Shown piece after piece: positions 35,423 through 47,592 of a stretch of 64,000 bases of DNA. The DNA is from Aureobasidium sp. EXF-3400. Its lineage: Eukaryota; Ascomycota; Dothideomycetes; Dothideales; Saccotheciaceae. Below the pieces are notes generated by a model. That model searched no databases, was not told the origin of the DNA, and worked only from the letters and a program-made list of their open reading frames with translations. A program made the position numbers and the translations under genes. The DNA is taken from positions 27,329-91,328 of the forward strand of contig SWBL01000208.1 in NCBI GenBank assembly GCA_024195585.1, given 5' to 3'. How positions within the stretch are numbered: the stretch's first letter is position 1; every line of letters begins with the position of its first letter.

Positions 35423-37074
35423 ATGTCGAATAATCTGTCATCATTTTCAGAACTTCCACGAATTCTGATCATCGGCGCTGGCTCTCGCGGTACTGCTTAC
35501 GCTCGAGCTGTATCAGAATCAGGAAGTGGCATTGTAGCTGCTGTTGCAGAACCTATAGCCTTCAAGCGCAACCTCCTGGGCTCCAAGTACATCTGGGACT
35601 CGAGCGAGGGACCTTCAGACGGGCAAGAGTTTAATGACTGGAAGCACTTTCTGCAATGGGAGACCGAACGTAGGAAGGACGCTGCTGCTGGCCGTCCAGT
35701 TCCTCCTGGTATTGACGGCATTTTCATCTGTATTCTCGACGAACAGCACGCAGAAGTCATCACTGCTTTAGGCCATCTCTCCATTCACACACTTTGTGAG
35801 AAGCCACTGGCCACAACACTCAAGGATTGTATGGCCATCTCAGCAGCCATGTCCTCTCAACAAGGAGGGCAATCAGCGGTCTTTGGGATTGGACATGTTC
35901 TGCGTTATAGCCCCCACAACATGCTGTTGCGCAAACTCGTGCTCGAAGACCAAATCATTGGTTCTGTGCTGTCCATGGAGCATACGGAACCTGTAGGCAA
36001 TTGGCACTTCTCTCACAGCTACGTCAGGTGAGTTGTATGTCATTGGCACGAGACGTCTCTTTTGTTGATCTGAATACCAGAGGCAATTGGAGAAAGGAAT
36101 CTACAACGGCCCCGTCATTACTAACAAAATCATGCCACGATATTGACTTTCTGCTGTGGATGCTATGTTCACCTGCCCCGGGAACTGGACACCCTCCGCA
36201 TGTTCCGGCATCAGTGGCTTCTTTCGGATCCTTGAAACAGTTCCAGCAATCTCGTAAGCCTGTGGATGCAGGTACCGCCACGAACTGCCTACAATGCCCA
36301 ATCGAGAAGAGTTGTACCTACAGCGCTTCAAGGATATACTACGACAACCAGCTTGCCAAAGGAAACACAGACTGGCCAGTCAATATTGTCAACCCAGAGC
36401 TTGAAGCCTGTTACAATGATCATGGTAAAAAAGCGGCGAAAGCTATGTTGTTTGAAACACTTGAGATCGACTACGATGATAACACATCGCCTGAAGAGAT
36501 ACACAAGCGACCCTGGTTCGGAAGGTGTGTTTGGGAGTCGGAGAATGATGTGTGCGACGATCAATTTGTCCTTCTCTCTTGGAATGATGACCCTTTGACT
36601 GGAACAGCAAACGGCAACCTGCCTAACCCTAAGGGCAAGGATGCGCCAGTTAGAATGGCCAAGACTGCATCCTTCCACATGATCGCTCAGACCGAGAAAC
36701 AGTGTGAACGGCGAGGCCGAATCTATGGTGAGAAGGGTGAAATCTCATACGATGGAACCCTAATCACAATCTATGACTTCTCAACAGGTCAGTTTCAGCA
36801 TCACCGTCCGCATAGACCTGGTGGAGGTCACGGTGGAGGTGACTACGGACTGGCAACGCAGTTTCTCAAGGCCATCAATGCGGTGAAGTCAAAGAAGATG
36901 TCCATCAGGGAGGCTCAGACGCAATACCTCGGATGTACTTTGGAAGAAGTCATCAGAAGCCATGCTCTAGTATTTGCGGCTGAAGAAGCTCGACTCGAGA
37001 ACAAGGTTATCGACTGGCAGCACTGGTGGGACTCATGCCAAGAGAGATTCGGTTCCAGGGTTCTTGCACAGTAA
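35423..37074 (+). CDS. Gfo/Idh/MocA family oxidoreductase with a cysteine cluster
   Basis: Exons 35423-36027 and 36081-37074 give 532 aa. The NAD(P)-binding start is RILIIGAGSRGTAYA (residues 13-27), and the family's EKP motif appears as LCEKPLATT. The C-terminal domain has a cysteine motif CLQCPIEKSC followed by TYSASRIYYDN, and a Gly/His run (RPHRPGGGHGGGDYG). Members are sugar, inositol or biliverdin dehydrogenases; the substrate here is not readable. It is longer than the typical 350-400 residues, owing to inserts around the cysteine motif and a long N-terminal sensing region. Cytosolic location is assumed, with no targeting signal. Confidence 0.85.
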
Positions 37075-37893
37075 CCCTCGGCAGCCCTGAAGTCCTCATG
37101 ATACTCATCGATCTGGGCAAGATGTACTAGGTAGCTGTATCCTTTGTATCTTGGTCAACGTGTCGTCCTTTACGCCAAACCCTCTGCATTCAATCGTCTT
37201 AGCGAACATGCCTTGGCACGTTTCAGCAAATGAGGCTGTGTTGACTCCACCCCATGATCCTCTTCATGGTTCGACACATATCACTGTCGCTGAGTGGTTG
37301 TTTAGAGAAGGATCGTCATGTCAAAGACTTGATTCAGACATACCAGCTTGTCGTCAAGGAGTAATAGGGCCGTAGTCACATCTAACGACCTGGCGTCTTT
37401 GCCCTTGCGCATCATGCCTGTCCACTCCTCATCACCTACTTTTGCGTTTCGACAACCAGTCAGCAACCAGCTTTTGAAGTCTCTCGCATCCGAAAGGGCT
37501 CGGTGTTGACCTGACTCGTAAATATCGACACGCTTCTCCACCTGGTAATTACATGCTTCTACCGAAGTGTGATCCCTGTGATATGTTCTCTCTAAGCTGC
37601 GGTACATTCAGACGAGATTAGGTGGATCAACACATGAAAGGCTGTCGTCGTTTCAGAAATCTACAATGCGATGTCGACATAGCTCTCGATGCGCATTGAA
37701 GGTAGCAGACACCTAGCCCTGGTGGGCGAGTATATATAGGAGCATTTTTTCCGCCTTGTAACATTCTTTCTTTCTTCAGAGCCGTGCTCCAGCACACAAA
37801 ACACCTACATTCTTGCACCAAATAAAAAGTCATTCTTTCACATTTCAAACAACGAATACCATTCCTCTTCTCATATCCAAACAACCAGCGAAC
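37075..37893. other. Intergenic, pectate lyase promoter
   Basis: About 820 bp. A 101-codon minus-strand frame at 37302-37607 is plausible in composition but has no homology I recognise and is not called. The right part is the pectate lyase promoter. Confidence 0.45.
37731..37738 (+). promoter_or_regulatory. TATA box of the pectate lyase gene
   Basis: A clean TATATATA lies 156 bp upstream of the ATG at 37894, followed by a pyrimidine-rich leader. TATA-driven promoters are common for strongly induced secreted enzymes in fungi. Confidence 0.5.
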
Positions 37894-38724
37894 ATGCATT
37901 TCAACACTTCCGCCATCCTCGCTGGCCTCCTCTCCGTTGCCGCCGCAGAGAGACTCGGTCCCCTGCGCACCCGCGCCTCTTCCAGCTTCCCCATCCCGGC
38001 CAGCAAAGGCTCAGTGACCTACAAGGAAGCAAAGACCATCTCCGGCACCTTCGACGGCGGCTACAAGACCTACGGCCGCGGCGTATCCTGCGGCGGCCAA
38101 GCCGAAGGCGGCAATTCTGACGCTGTTTTCCTTCTCGAAGACGGCGCCATCCTCAAAAATGCCATCATTGGCAAGGATCAGAGTGAGGGTGTGCACTGTC
38201 TTGGTGCTTGCACTATTCAGAATGTGTGGTGGGATGCGGTTTGTGAGGATGCGTTGACATTCAAGGGTGATGGCGATGGTAAAGTTATCGGTGGTGGTGC
38301 TCGTGGTGCTGAGGATAAGGTTGTTCAGCACAATGGTGTTGGGTCTGTTTCGATTGATGGCTTCACCGTTGAAGACTTTGGCAAGCTGTACCGCAGCTGT
38401 GGTAACTGCAAGCAGAACGGGTAAGTTAGTTCTCTTGAGCTCTCACACCTCTCCTCAGCACAGCAATACTGACCAAACTTCCTTTGCAGTGATGCCAGAA
38501 AAGTCACCATCGACAATGTCAAGGCTACCAATGGCAAGTACCTTGTCGGCATCAACAGCAACTACGGTGACACTGCTACCATCACCAACACTTGTGCTTC
38601 GTCTGTCAAGCACATTTGCCAGGAATACAAGGGCACCAACGACAATGATGAGGAGCCTTCCACTTTGTCCGAGGGTCCTTCTGATGCTTGCATCTACGAG
38701 GAGTCTGATATTTCCGTCTGTTAA
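37894..38724 (+). CDS. Secreted pectate lyase, polysaccharide lyase family 3
   Basis: Exons 37894-38420 and 38490-38724 give 253 aa. A signal peptide is clear ([18 protein letters not shown], cleavage near residue 18). The mature part is a PL3 right-handed beta helix: [67 protein letters not shown], and [14 protein letters not shown] spliced to [12 protein letters not shown]. Paired cysteines and the WWDAVCEDA motif are family hallmarks. PL3 enzymes cleave polygalacturonate by beta-elimination with calcium, outside the cell. This suggests a plant-associated or saprotrophic life style. Confidence 0.93.
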
Positions 38725-39159
38725 ATCAACTCATCCTGGAGGTCTTTTGAGTTGTGACTTAAGGGGTCTGTCAGGGTGGAAGATTGGGAGATGAACATTT
38801 GTAAGATGATGAGTTTTGTCCTGTCCTTGTGGATGTCCTCGGGCTGGCTCCTGAGGACAATTTTTGAATCAAGACAGTTTCGAGTAGAGTTGTCATCATT
38901 GATTCATTACATATTCTTATGGACGTCGTGAACGGAAACAGAAATATTTGTCCACATGTTCTGGGCTCTGCTTCTACAGCCATTCTTGCACCACGTGAAG
39001 CAGCACGACCCCACTCATGCATCTGAACTTCGTCATTCTCCACACGTTCTCCGATGCTACCTCTTCATAGCTGCAGTGCCGCAGCAACGTGCACAGTGCT
39101 CACTGTTCCCATCGTCTGTAGGGAACATATGATCGCTTGACAGATTTCTTCTTGGACAG
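38725..39159. other. Intergenic between convergent genes
   Basis: Between the stop codons of the pectate lyase and RBR copy 2. Nothing recognised. Confidence 0.5.
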
Positions 39160-40244
39160 TCAGGATGAAGTCGGAGCTGGTCCAGCTCTTGCAGCGGCGC
39201 GAGCTTCTAGCTGTTGCAGCCTATCTTGGACTGTAGCTTGGAAACTGGGCTCTGCATCCTGATTTTGTGTTGGTGGAGTAGTGGCTGCAGTTCGCTCTTG
39301 CAACTCGCGAGCTCTGCGAGCCGATTCCTCTCGTCTGCGTCTTTCTTCTTCGTTTCTGCGTCTTTCAGCCGCTGCAGTCGGGTGTGCACGATAATGCGTG
39401 CAACTCTTCTCGTGGCGGTGGTTGCCGTCCCTCTGGATATTGGTGTATGACACTAAGCAGATCCAGCAGAATTGATGGCGGCATCTCGAGCCTGGAGTGT
39501 GTGTCAGCATCGAATAAACTTGCCAGAACGACAGTTACTAACAAGTCATGTGGTCACAGCCCTGGTTCTTCTGGATAGGAACGCGACATTCGGGACATGG
39601 CTTCGAGATCTTTTCGACTTCCTTCTCTGACTTTTCGTCATTTTCGGTGTTGCGGTGAAGTTCGGCTTGGAACTCTTCGCAGGTCTGGTCTTCGTGCCAG
39701 TTCGTCTCGCAGACGACACAGTGCTTGTGTCTGCATACCTGACAGGAGAAGATTGGCTCACTTGCACCACCCGGGTGAAGCTGACCTGATTCGCAGGCCG
39801 AAGAGAAACAGAATCTGAAGTCAGGGTCTGCAGCGAGGGTTGCCCTGATACATGCTCGCTCATACCTAGATCACCCTTCGTCAGTCAATTCACCAAGATC
39901 ATTGAAGACCAGATAGCTCACTTGGCAAAGTTCTCAGCGTTCGTCATGTGCTCGACTTCTTGGTAGGTCAACTTGATTGGGCATTCTGGGCATGCGACTT
40001 CGTCCCAGCTCTTGGAGTCAATCTCGACCTCTAGGTGGCTGAAGTAGCAATGGCGGCAGACATTTGCACCGTGATCGTGTGAAGAGACCTTCGTATGGCT
40101 TGGGAACTGACTGAAGTGCTTCTTGGTGTCACACACGAGGCATATACGTTTGCGGCACTGCTTCTTCTTTGGTGGTCCGGACTGGGCTTTGCAGGGTGTT
40201 GTTGTCTCCTCAGCAGACCGCTTCAGGGTGTTGGAGGCAGCCAT
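39160..40244 (-). CDS. RBR E3 ubiquitin ligase, copy 2
   Basis: Exons 40244-39922, 39865-39543 and 39491-39160 give 325 aa. RING1 is CLVCDTKKHFSQFP...CRHCY...CPECPI, the IBR is FSCQVCRHKHCVVCETNWHEDQTC, and RING2 is CPECRVPIQKNQGCDHMTC spliced to SRCRHQFCWIC, with catalytic C211. The C-terminal 80 residues form an Arg/Glu-rich coiled coil (AAAERRRNEEERRRREESARRARELQE), unlike copy 1. The final intron sits at exactly the same codon as in copy 1. The first intron (39866-39921) has no counterpart there. A basic N-terminus (PPKKKQCRKR) may be a nuclear signal. Confidence 0.88.
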
Positions 40245-41244
40245 GATAGTGGTGGTATGTGTAACAGAAAGGAAAGGACGGAGGTGAACGAGTTGAGAGA
40301 TAGGAGGGTTGAGTGAGTTAATGGAGGCGACGGATTTCAGCTGGTGAAAGTCGGTCAAGTGAGAGTGAAGACGATGTGACTGCGAGAGCTGAACTGCAAA
40401 ATTCCAAGCCTCTAGACTTTTAGTGAGGAGGAAGATGCGCATTGCCATATTGAACCGCAGCTGAAGTGAAGGGTACATATCATGAGAGGAAAGTAGAAGA
40501 TGTGAAGAGAAATTGAACACGAGTACAAGAGATCCGAGCCTCTATAACTTAATCTTCAGTGAATATTGAGTTCCAGCCGTCAGTGGACATAATATTCGGG
40601 TAGTCGCACTTGTCTGAAGAGAGTGGAGGCGCCGCGAACAATCATTACTCGAAAGCAGCTGCATTGAGAAACCTACTGTCGCCACGGCGATGTGCACCGA
40701 GGCTCGGAATCGTAGAAAACTCTTTGAGCTTTACTACCTCACCATTCAACACGATGGCAAACTGAAATCTGCGTCTATGTTGGTCATGGAGGATGTGTGG
40801 TTGCGTGCTCAGAGAATCAACGCGGAAGGTGCGATCAAGAGTTTTGTCCACCACGACGCGAGACCTTCCAAGACTTTTGACGGGCCCTTTTTGAACATTC
40901 GCTCTTGTCAGAACCCAACCAGCCTCGCTATTTCTTTTTCTTTCAGAGATCATGAGTGAATTCAGCAAGAGTTACAAGTTTTCCTGTAGTTCGAGGAGTC
41001 TTCCCGACTATGGTATAATCCTCAATCATGGGCCCGTCATGTAGAAGCTTCGTCAACTCTCAAAGATCGGCCTTTCCTCTTTGAGCAGGTCAGAACACAA
41101 CGTGGTCAATTGTGAGATAAATCACAAATCTGTCAAAGATAGGGCGTATACTGTCCCTCTCGCGATTTTAAGATCACAATCCTGATTCTGAATAACAGAA
41201 GGGTTTCAAACACATATCCGGGCCCTCGTTTTCCTTCGCACAAC
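40245..41244. other. Intergenic
   Basis: About 1 kb separating the divergent RBR copy 2 and asparaginase. Short frames at 40645-40968 on both strands have no motif and are not called. Confidence 0.5.
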
Positions 41245-42315
41245 ATGAATAGCCACGATCTCGTCCTGAATTGGCGCGGCGATGTTATCGAGAACAGTCA
41301 CATAGTCCACGCTGCCATCGTCGACAGCAACAACAACCTCCTCTACTCCCTTGGCGACCCATCCCGCCTAACACTTGCACGTTCAGCTGCAAAGCCCTTC
41401 CAAGCACTTGCAATCCTTGAGACCGGAGCCGCCAAGGAATATGGATTGGATGAAGCTGATGTAGCATTGATATCCGGTTCTCACAACTGCGAAGACAAAC
41501 ATATCTCTCGCGTTACTGCCATGTTGCAGAAAGTCGGTGTGACCGAGCAAGATATGAATTGTGGTGGTCACCCTGCCCTTTCCAAGGTCGTCAATGCTGG
41601 ATGGTTGAAATCTGGATTTATACCCACAGCAATCTACAGCAATTGTTCTGCAAAGCATGTAGGCATGCTCGCTGCTGCGAACGCTCTTGGCGCTGGAATT
41701 GAAAACTACAACGACCCAGCACATCCTGTTCAGTTGAAGATCAAGCAAGCACATGAGCAGCTCGCCGATCTGAAACCTGAGGAGATTCGATGGGTCATTG
41801 ATGGGTGCAACGCGCCATCGCCAGCACTGCCTCTCCAAAATCTGGCGTTGATGTTCGCGAGACTGGCACATGCGGCAGATGAACAAGACAGCGCCTCCAC
41901 CAATTCTACTTCTGGGCCGTCAACACGAAACCAGGCACAGATCTACCATGCGATGGCAGCGCATCCAGACATGATTGCTGGAGACTCTCGCTTCTGCACC
42001 GACTTGATGCGTCTCTTCTCTGGAGCTCTGGTGGGCAAGCTAGGCGCAGAGGGCTGCTATGGCGTTGGCATACGAGAGTGCGAGGCTACGAGACGTCTAG
42101 GAGCCAAGGGTGGGTTGGGCATCGCGGTCAAGATCGAAGATGGCAATATTGATATGTTGTATGTGGCGTTGATGGAGATTCTTACTCGATTGGATATCGG
42201 TACAGAGCAGATTAGGGAAGAGTTGAAAAGATCCTATTGCACGATGCCCAAGAACACTATGGGTATCGTGACAGGTCATACCTCTTTCGAGATGGATCTC
42301 AAGAAATACAACTAA
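41245..42315 (+). CDS. L-asparaginase II, bacterial AnsA-like type
   Basis: Intronless, 356 aa. It matches the asparaginase_II family (PF06089) through ARSAAKPFQALAILETGAA, ISGSHNCEDKHI, NCGGHPALS, AIYSNCSAKHVGMLAA, VIDGCNAPSPALPLQNLALMFARL and a C-terminal Gly-rich part. This family is distinct from the classic periplasmic asparaginase and from the Ntn-hydrolase type, and is named mainly from bacteria. It deaminates asparagine to aspartate and ammonia. No secretion signal is visible, so it is probably cytosolic. Horizontal origin is possible but not shown, since base composition looks like the neighbours. Confidence 0.88.
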   Translation: MNSHDLVLNWRGDVIENSHIVHAAIVDSNNNLLYSLGDPSRLTLARSAAKPFQALAILETGAAKEYGLDEADVALISGSHNCEDKHISRVTAMLQKVGVTEQDMNCGGHPALSKVVNAGWLKSGFIPTAIYSNCSAKHVGMLAAANALGAGIENYNDPAHPVQLKIKQAHEQLADLKPEEIRWVIDGCNAPSPALPLQNLALMFARLAHAADEQDSASTNSTSGPSTRNQAQIYHAMAAHPDMIAGDSRFCTDLMRLFSGALVGKLGAEGCYGVGIRECEATRRLGAKGGLGIAVKIEDGNIDMLYVALMEILTRLDIGTEQIREELKRSYCTMPKNTMGIVTGHTSFEMDLKKYN

Positions 42316-42909
42316 GATAGATGTCTCTGCGATAGAATCTTGCCTATAGCGAGTTGATGCCATGCAGAGTACTTTGGATATCTGGACAAGTGACCAAAGA
42401 GATTGTGTGCTGGAGACAAATGTTTGTGGGCCTTTTTCTGGCCCTGTCGTTGACTGTACACTGTCTGCTGAAGCCATTGTAGCCTCCTTGCGAATCTTGG
42501 ACGTCTTCGAGCCTTTGTTCTTGTGAGTTCTCTCTGGAGGTTCTGGGTTTCTCTTAGGTCCGCAGCGAAGGTTGTTGTAATCAAGCAATCCGCTGTCGGG
42601 ATGTCAGCAGCCCAACAGCAAACGACGCATCGCGTAGAAGTGAAAGACGAATCAGAGGTGGACGTCGGAGTATGTATGAAGTGATAGCCGCTAGCAAAGG
42701 TAAGAGTTTCATTCAGACGGAGCTACTTCTGCCAGAGAAGTCGATGGTGGATGGTCACTAAGAAGCCAGTGACGCAGAAGGCATTTTTGGGCTTGATCTG
42801 ATCTGAGGCATGACAATATTGATATGGTAAGTGCTTACTTATGACATATCATCTTGTTCGTTGGACACAACTTCTACTGCTGGCCAATCTCATCCTGGCG
42901 AGGTGTACC
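42316..42909. other. Intergenic
   Basis: Between the asparaginase stop and the transporter stop. A minus-strand frame (42097-42588) partly antisense to asparaginase is coding-like in its upstream half (PEPPERTHKNKGSKTS) but has no supported start, so it is not called. Confidence 0.45.
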
Positions 42910-45180
42910 CTACTTCTCGAACTTATTGACATCCTCCACAAACGCAGCACCGCCTTCACTGCCTCTCTTTTCTTCATGCATCATCTCCTTGGTACCTTGC
43001 TCTACATCTCCACTCAAACTAATCTTGACTGGTTGACTGGGTCCAGTAAACTTGTGAATACCTTTGCTTCCCTCCTTGACGAAGAGGTAGTCGACCTCTT
43101 CCAAAGTCAGATTGGAGGTTTCCGGATAGCTGTTGGATGCTGTTAGTCTCGTAGATGGGTGACAAAGATGCATGTATACTTACCAGAAGTAAACTAGAGG
43201 TATAAATGCCAGGTTCGTGCACATGAAGATGAAGTAGGCTTTCCATTGCAGGTTGTTGAGCAGAGTTGGTGTGATCATGACCACGACGAAGTTCTGTTGT
43301 CTCATTAGCGATGGTCATGGGGCATTGACGAGGGTATCAAATTACCCAAAGCCAGTTCGAAGAAATGCCGATCGCTGTGCCTTTGGCTCTTGCATGGAGG
43401 GGCAGAATCTCGGGGACATACACCCTTGAACATGTTAACGCTCCGTGTGCGGAGTGTATTGCAGCCGATAATCTTACCATGGAATACAGTTCGCCGACGC
43501 ACCAAAAAACAGCATCTTTTGTGAGGTTTGTGAGCTTCCCTTCCATAAAACATTGATGTGTCGGTCTGCCACTTACATAGGTGAAGAAAAATGTAACACT
43601 TGCGCTAGAAGTGGCATATTCTAGCTGTTCTGAGTATCCTCGTGCAGTTGTAAAGCTCAACAGGACAGCGATGAGCATCATGGAGATGGCGAGACCAAAA
43701 GATCCCCACATCATGGGCTTTCCTCGATTGTCAATTTGGCTTGCCAGGTAGTTCTTGGTATGAAAGACTTACGCGTCTTCGGCCCATTCTGTCGAGGAAA
43801 AACGTTGGAACCAGTGATCCGATAAAGAAGCAGCATTGGACAAAGCCACCTTTCTCTATGTTAGACTTCTCCAACTTCGTCCATGTTCGTCCGAGACATA
43901 CCGATGAGAAGGGACAAATTGTGTGACAAATGGACGTTTGTCTGAAGGGCAGTGGGAACGTAGTAGCTGCTTCGAAGTCAGAGAAGATTCAGTGGAACAG
44001 ATCATGACACCCAAACTCACACGACCAAATTGATACCTCCGATCTGGTTCATAAACTGCATGCCATAGGCAAGAAGGACACGTCTTCCAGTCTGTACGTC
44101 ATCTCGCTTGAAGATCTGGCTCCATCTGCGGACATTCTTGTCAGTACCCATAGCTTCAGATGCTGAATCATACAGATCTCGTACTTGTATTCGCCATGCA
44201 GGCGTTCCAATGCCAGGGCATCGAGGATATCTTTCTGTTCTCGTGCAATTTTTGGGTCGTCTGGGGCGCCGTTGTACACGTCGCAGAGGACTTGCAGAGC
44301 CTCTTCGTTGCGACCTTCCTTGTACAGGTATCTGGGTGACTCCGGGACTCCGAAGACCATGAAAATAACAACCTGCTTCCTGTCAGCTGATGCGGCGAGC
44401 ATTGAATTGTGAAGACGAACAAAGGCAAAAATGATTTGACAAGCAATTGGTAGACGCCATGCAATCGGTCCTCCGGCATAGGCAATACCGTAGTCGAAGA
44501 AGTAGGCGATGACGATACCAACACCAACGAACAGTGGTTCAGAACTGACGACACGACCACGCTTGTGTGCTTCAACCAATTCGCTTTGATACATGGGAAC
44601 AGTGCTGGTCTCAATGCCGGTTCCAATCCCAGTGATGTAGCGAGCGACGAGGATCTGCGGAACGCTGTAGGAGCTCGTCTGAAGAATGGCACCGATAATC
44701 TAGAACGATCAGTACTCATGTAGCGTCCTTCGATACTGGCACATACGATGAAAACCATAGCGATCCACATGGATAGACGTCGACCAGCTTTCTCTCCGCC
44801 GAAAAAGGCTAGGATGCATCCACTGAAGGCGCCCTACATCCAGTCAGTGCCGTTGGACGTCATGAGGGTACAAATGGGCAGTACGAGATTGTATATTGAG
44901 ACAATAATGCCTTCAAGTCCACTTCCTGGATAGCCGAATGTCTTACGCCAATCTGCGTTTCCAACAATGCCGGAGAATACTCCTTGGTCATCTGGATCTT
45001 GTCAAATGTTTGGAATGTCATTGCAATGGTTGGTTCTCATACAGCCGAACAAGATGAAAGCAAGCTATCGTTTGTCAGACCAGACCGTACGCAAGTCCTC
45101 ATCGACATGCTTACCTGACAGGTGATCATGATTGCTATCTGCAGCGGTCTACCGCGCCTGAAGAGATTCAAACGAGGCAT
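42910..45180 (-). CDS. MFS sugar-porter family transporter (14 exons)
   Basis: Exons 45180-45115, 45064-45043, 44991-44885, 44833-44747, 44699-44421, 44372-44185, 44125-44021, 43966-43902, 43849-43773, 43717-43577, 43515-43478, 43424-43346, 43293-43184 and 43129-42910 join to 527 aa without stops. Sugar-porter signatures are GYDQGVFSG in helix 1, GEKAGRR in loop 2-3, GIGTGIETSTVPMYQSE, the mid-loop PESPRYL, DRMGRRPMM in loop 8-9 and YPETSNLTLEEVD after helix 12. It is a 12-helix plasma-membrane hexose- or polyol-type porter, and the substrate cannot be assigned. Thirteen introns, including a 22-nt exon, make it the most fragmented gene here. Confidence 0.88.
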
Positions 45181-46340
45181 GGTTGGGTCTGATGCTAGGA
45201 CACTTTATACGGTACAATCAATGACGACGAGGTACAAACAAGAGGGATAGAATCCGAGTCAAGATGCAAAGACCGCGTGCGGCACTCGACCTACATATGG
45301 GAAACATAAACTTACGCTGCCGCACAACTCCCCGAGAGATTGGTACGGTAGCTCGATCTATTGGCTGTGAGTCTGGCATCATCGGTAGATGTCAAGAAGC
45401 ATGAGATGCATGAATCAGCCAATCTGGCTCGCCATCTACAAGCAGATGTGATACAAGGGAACAAGATCTACGTTCTGTTCCGTGTGATGCGGGGTCAACA
45501 GTTGCGGAGATGGTCAACCGTGGGGTTTGGGGACGTGGTGATTAGCAGGGACTTGTCCTCGGTGGAATAGCGTCCGTCGGGTCCTTGTTTGAATGTACAG
45601 ATGCGGTAGTCTGGAGCGCCTGCCCGTCAACCAAGAGAACCTTTGTGATCGGAACCAGAAACGACAACCACGAGCTGCGAATGCTTTTAACCAGCCACGT
45701 GAATGCAGTGCGTCCATGGCGATCTTTCAAGGCTTGACTTCGAGTATACCCTGCGAAGGAAAGTGGGAGTGAGTGACGTCGCAGTCCTCGTGCAGCGCGG
45801 TTGAATATCAATATTGACTTTCGAGACGCCACCTGCCTCATGACCGGTGCGATGTTTGTGTTGCGACAAGCCAGAGACAGTAAGTTTGAAGTAGCTGCAG
45901 GTAGCGGGCATATTAATACTTAGCTGCTTTGTCTGAGGGAGCGCAACTTGTTGCAAGATTTTGAAGAGAGTTGAGCACGCGCGAATGTTGTTAACAATAT
46001 GCGGATCGGTTTCTCGAGTACTCCTCTGACGACCAGGTCGGAAGCGCAATCAGTCAATCGGGAGCCAAGCGCAGCAAAGACAGCCCAGGCAAGACCAATG
46101 GTTCCATGTGGAGCTCACCCAGCGGAGGTTGTAGTAGGAAGGCATGACTGTGAAGGTCGAAGAATCAAGCAAGACATTGTGGATGAGGTTGGGGATTTCG
46201 CGCGTTGAAGAAAAAATGATTCATGAAGTCGTTCTGCGAACATATGTATTAACAATGCTATGTCTGATGATGTATATGCAAGTCCCAGACCGCCAACGCC
46301 TACGCTAAGATGAAGCAAGTCGAGAAAAATTATCATGGTT
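45181..46340. other. Long intergenic region
   Basis: About 1.2 kb upstream of the transporter and downstream of GID8. Only short frames, no repeat and no RNA gene recognised. Probably the transporter's regulatory region. Confidence 0.5.
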
Positions 46341-47592
46341 TCACGTTATCATGGCTTCGCCGTCGGCATAATCGTCTGATTGAGTCTCCAAACCCAAGCC
46401 GATCTTTTCAGGTAGCTCGGAACTCTTAGTTTCGCGCGCTCTTTGCTCGGCCCATGCTCGCAGTCGCACAAGATTACGGATGCGTGCCTCACGTCTCTGG
46501 CCTTGAGAGGACAGGATAGCTTCATTGACTTGACTAGCCACTGTCTGTCTCAGGCTGAGATCGAGAAGTTGTTTGAGTTGAGGGGTGAGCTTGTCCGATG
46601 GGAAGATCAACAGGGCCATTGTGCGTTCAAGGTCTTGCAAGAAAGCAGGCGAAGTTGGGGCCCGTGGAGCAAGTTGCGAGGTTGCAAACTCAAGAGCAGG
46701 TGTAAAAGCGGTTGGTGACGGCGGACCAGGCGCGTTGACAATTTCACGAATGAGTTCTATCAACTGCAAGCGTAACAGCTGGAAGTGCAGAGTCGAATCA
46801 TTGTCAAGAATCTGTTCCAACATCTGTTAGCATCAATGTCTCCGAAAGAGATGATGTGACGATGAGATGAGGGTATGGTTGTTGGGTCATACTGAGGACT
46901 GAAGTGTGTGTGGTTTGTATCATCAATGCCCGAAGCTATGCGTGGTGCATGAAAAAACCGTATAATCATAACAACATGGTGTGAAGGGGGAAGGAGGGTG
47001 GAGTAGAGACTGACCTGTGGGTTGAGTTCATTGATACGCTCAATGGCAAGCTGTATGTCACCAGTGTGAATGGCGTTACGAATGTCTACTCTTTCTTGAA
47101 TGGCTTCGCCGTCTGCCGAAGGAACGATGCTGGCTTCTTTGGCAAAGTTCATTGCGGCGTCAGGGTAGCCTTCATTGATCAGATAGTCCATGATGAGGAA
47201 GTTCAGGTCTCTGTTGAAGAGGGTCAGTCAACAAGGTTCTATGAGAGCAATCTTCATAGCGAGGTAAGATGAAAGGGTCGAGTCAGAAGGACAAAATTCT
47301 GTAGTTCTCCACATAGATTTCGGAGAGATTCCCATTTTGAGTGTAATCAACATCATTCGATGCAGGGGTGTGGTGAAGGAGGAACATGGAGAAGACTTAC
47401 GCTTTGGACGGTTTCACCTCGTCCACGCGGCGATCGAACGGATGCCGCAAGGACGATGGTGGTGGGAGAATGGAAGAGCTCTGCGCAGAGAATGTTAGCC
47501 GCGGGTTGAATTGTTTGCTGGATGGTTGCGCATTGCGCAGCGCAAGTTGTGACGTACCATTGTTGTAGACGAGTCGAGCTGCAAGGGCCCAT
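46341..47592 (-). CDS. GID8: GID/CTLH ubiquitin ligase complex subunit Gid8
   Basis: Exons 47592-47558, 47478-47401, 47210-47015 and 46811-46341 give about 259 aa. After FDRRVDEVKPSKAD comes the LisH motif (LNFLIMDYLINEGYPDAAMNFAKEA), then CTLH (IQERVDIRNAIHTGDIQLAIERINELNPQ) and CRA (LDNDSTLHFQLLRLQLIELI, ALEFATSQLAPRA, LERTMALLIFP). This is the Gid8/TWA1 architecture. The complex ubiquitinates gluconeogenic enzymes in yeast and acts more widely elsewhere. Everything from residue ~24 on is secure. The first exon (MGPCSSTRLQQ) is the least certain part and could start elsewhere. Confidence 0.87.

Noticed and set aside
42097..42588. 163-codon minus-strand frame over the asparaginase 3' end
   Set aside because: Half of it is antisense to asparaginase; the rest has no start or partner exon that I can support.
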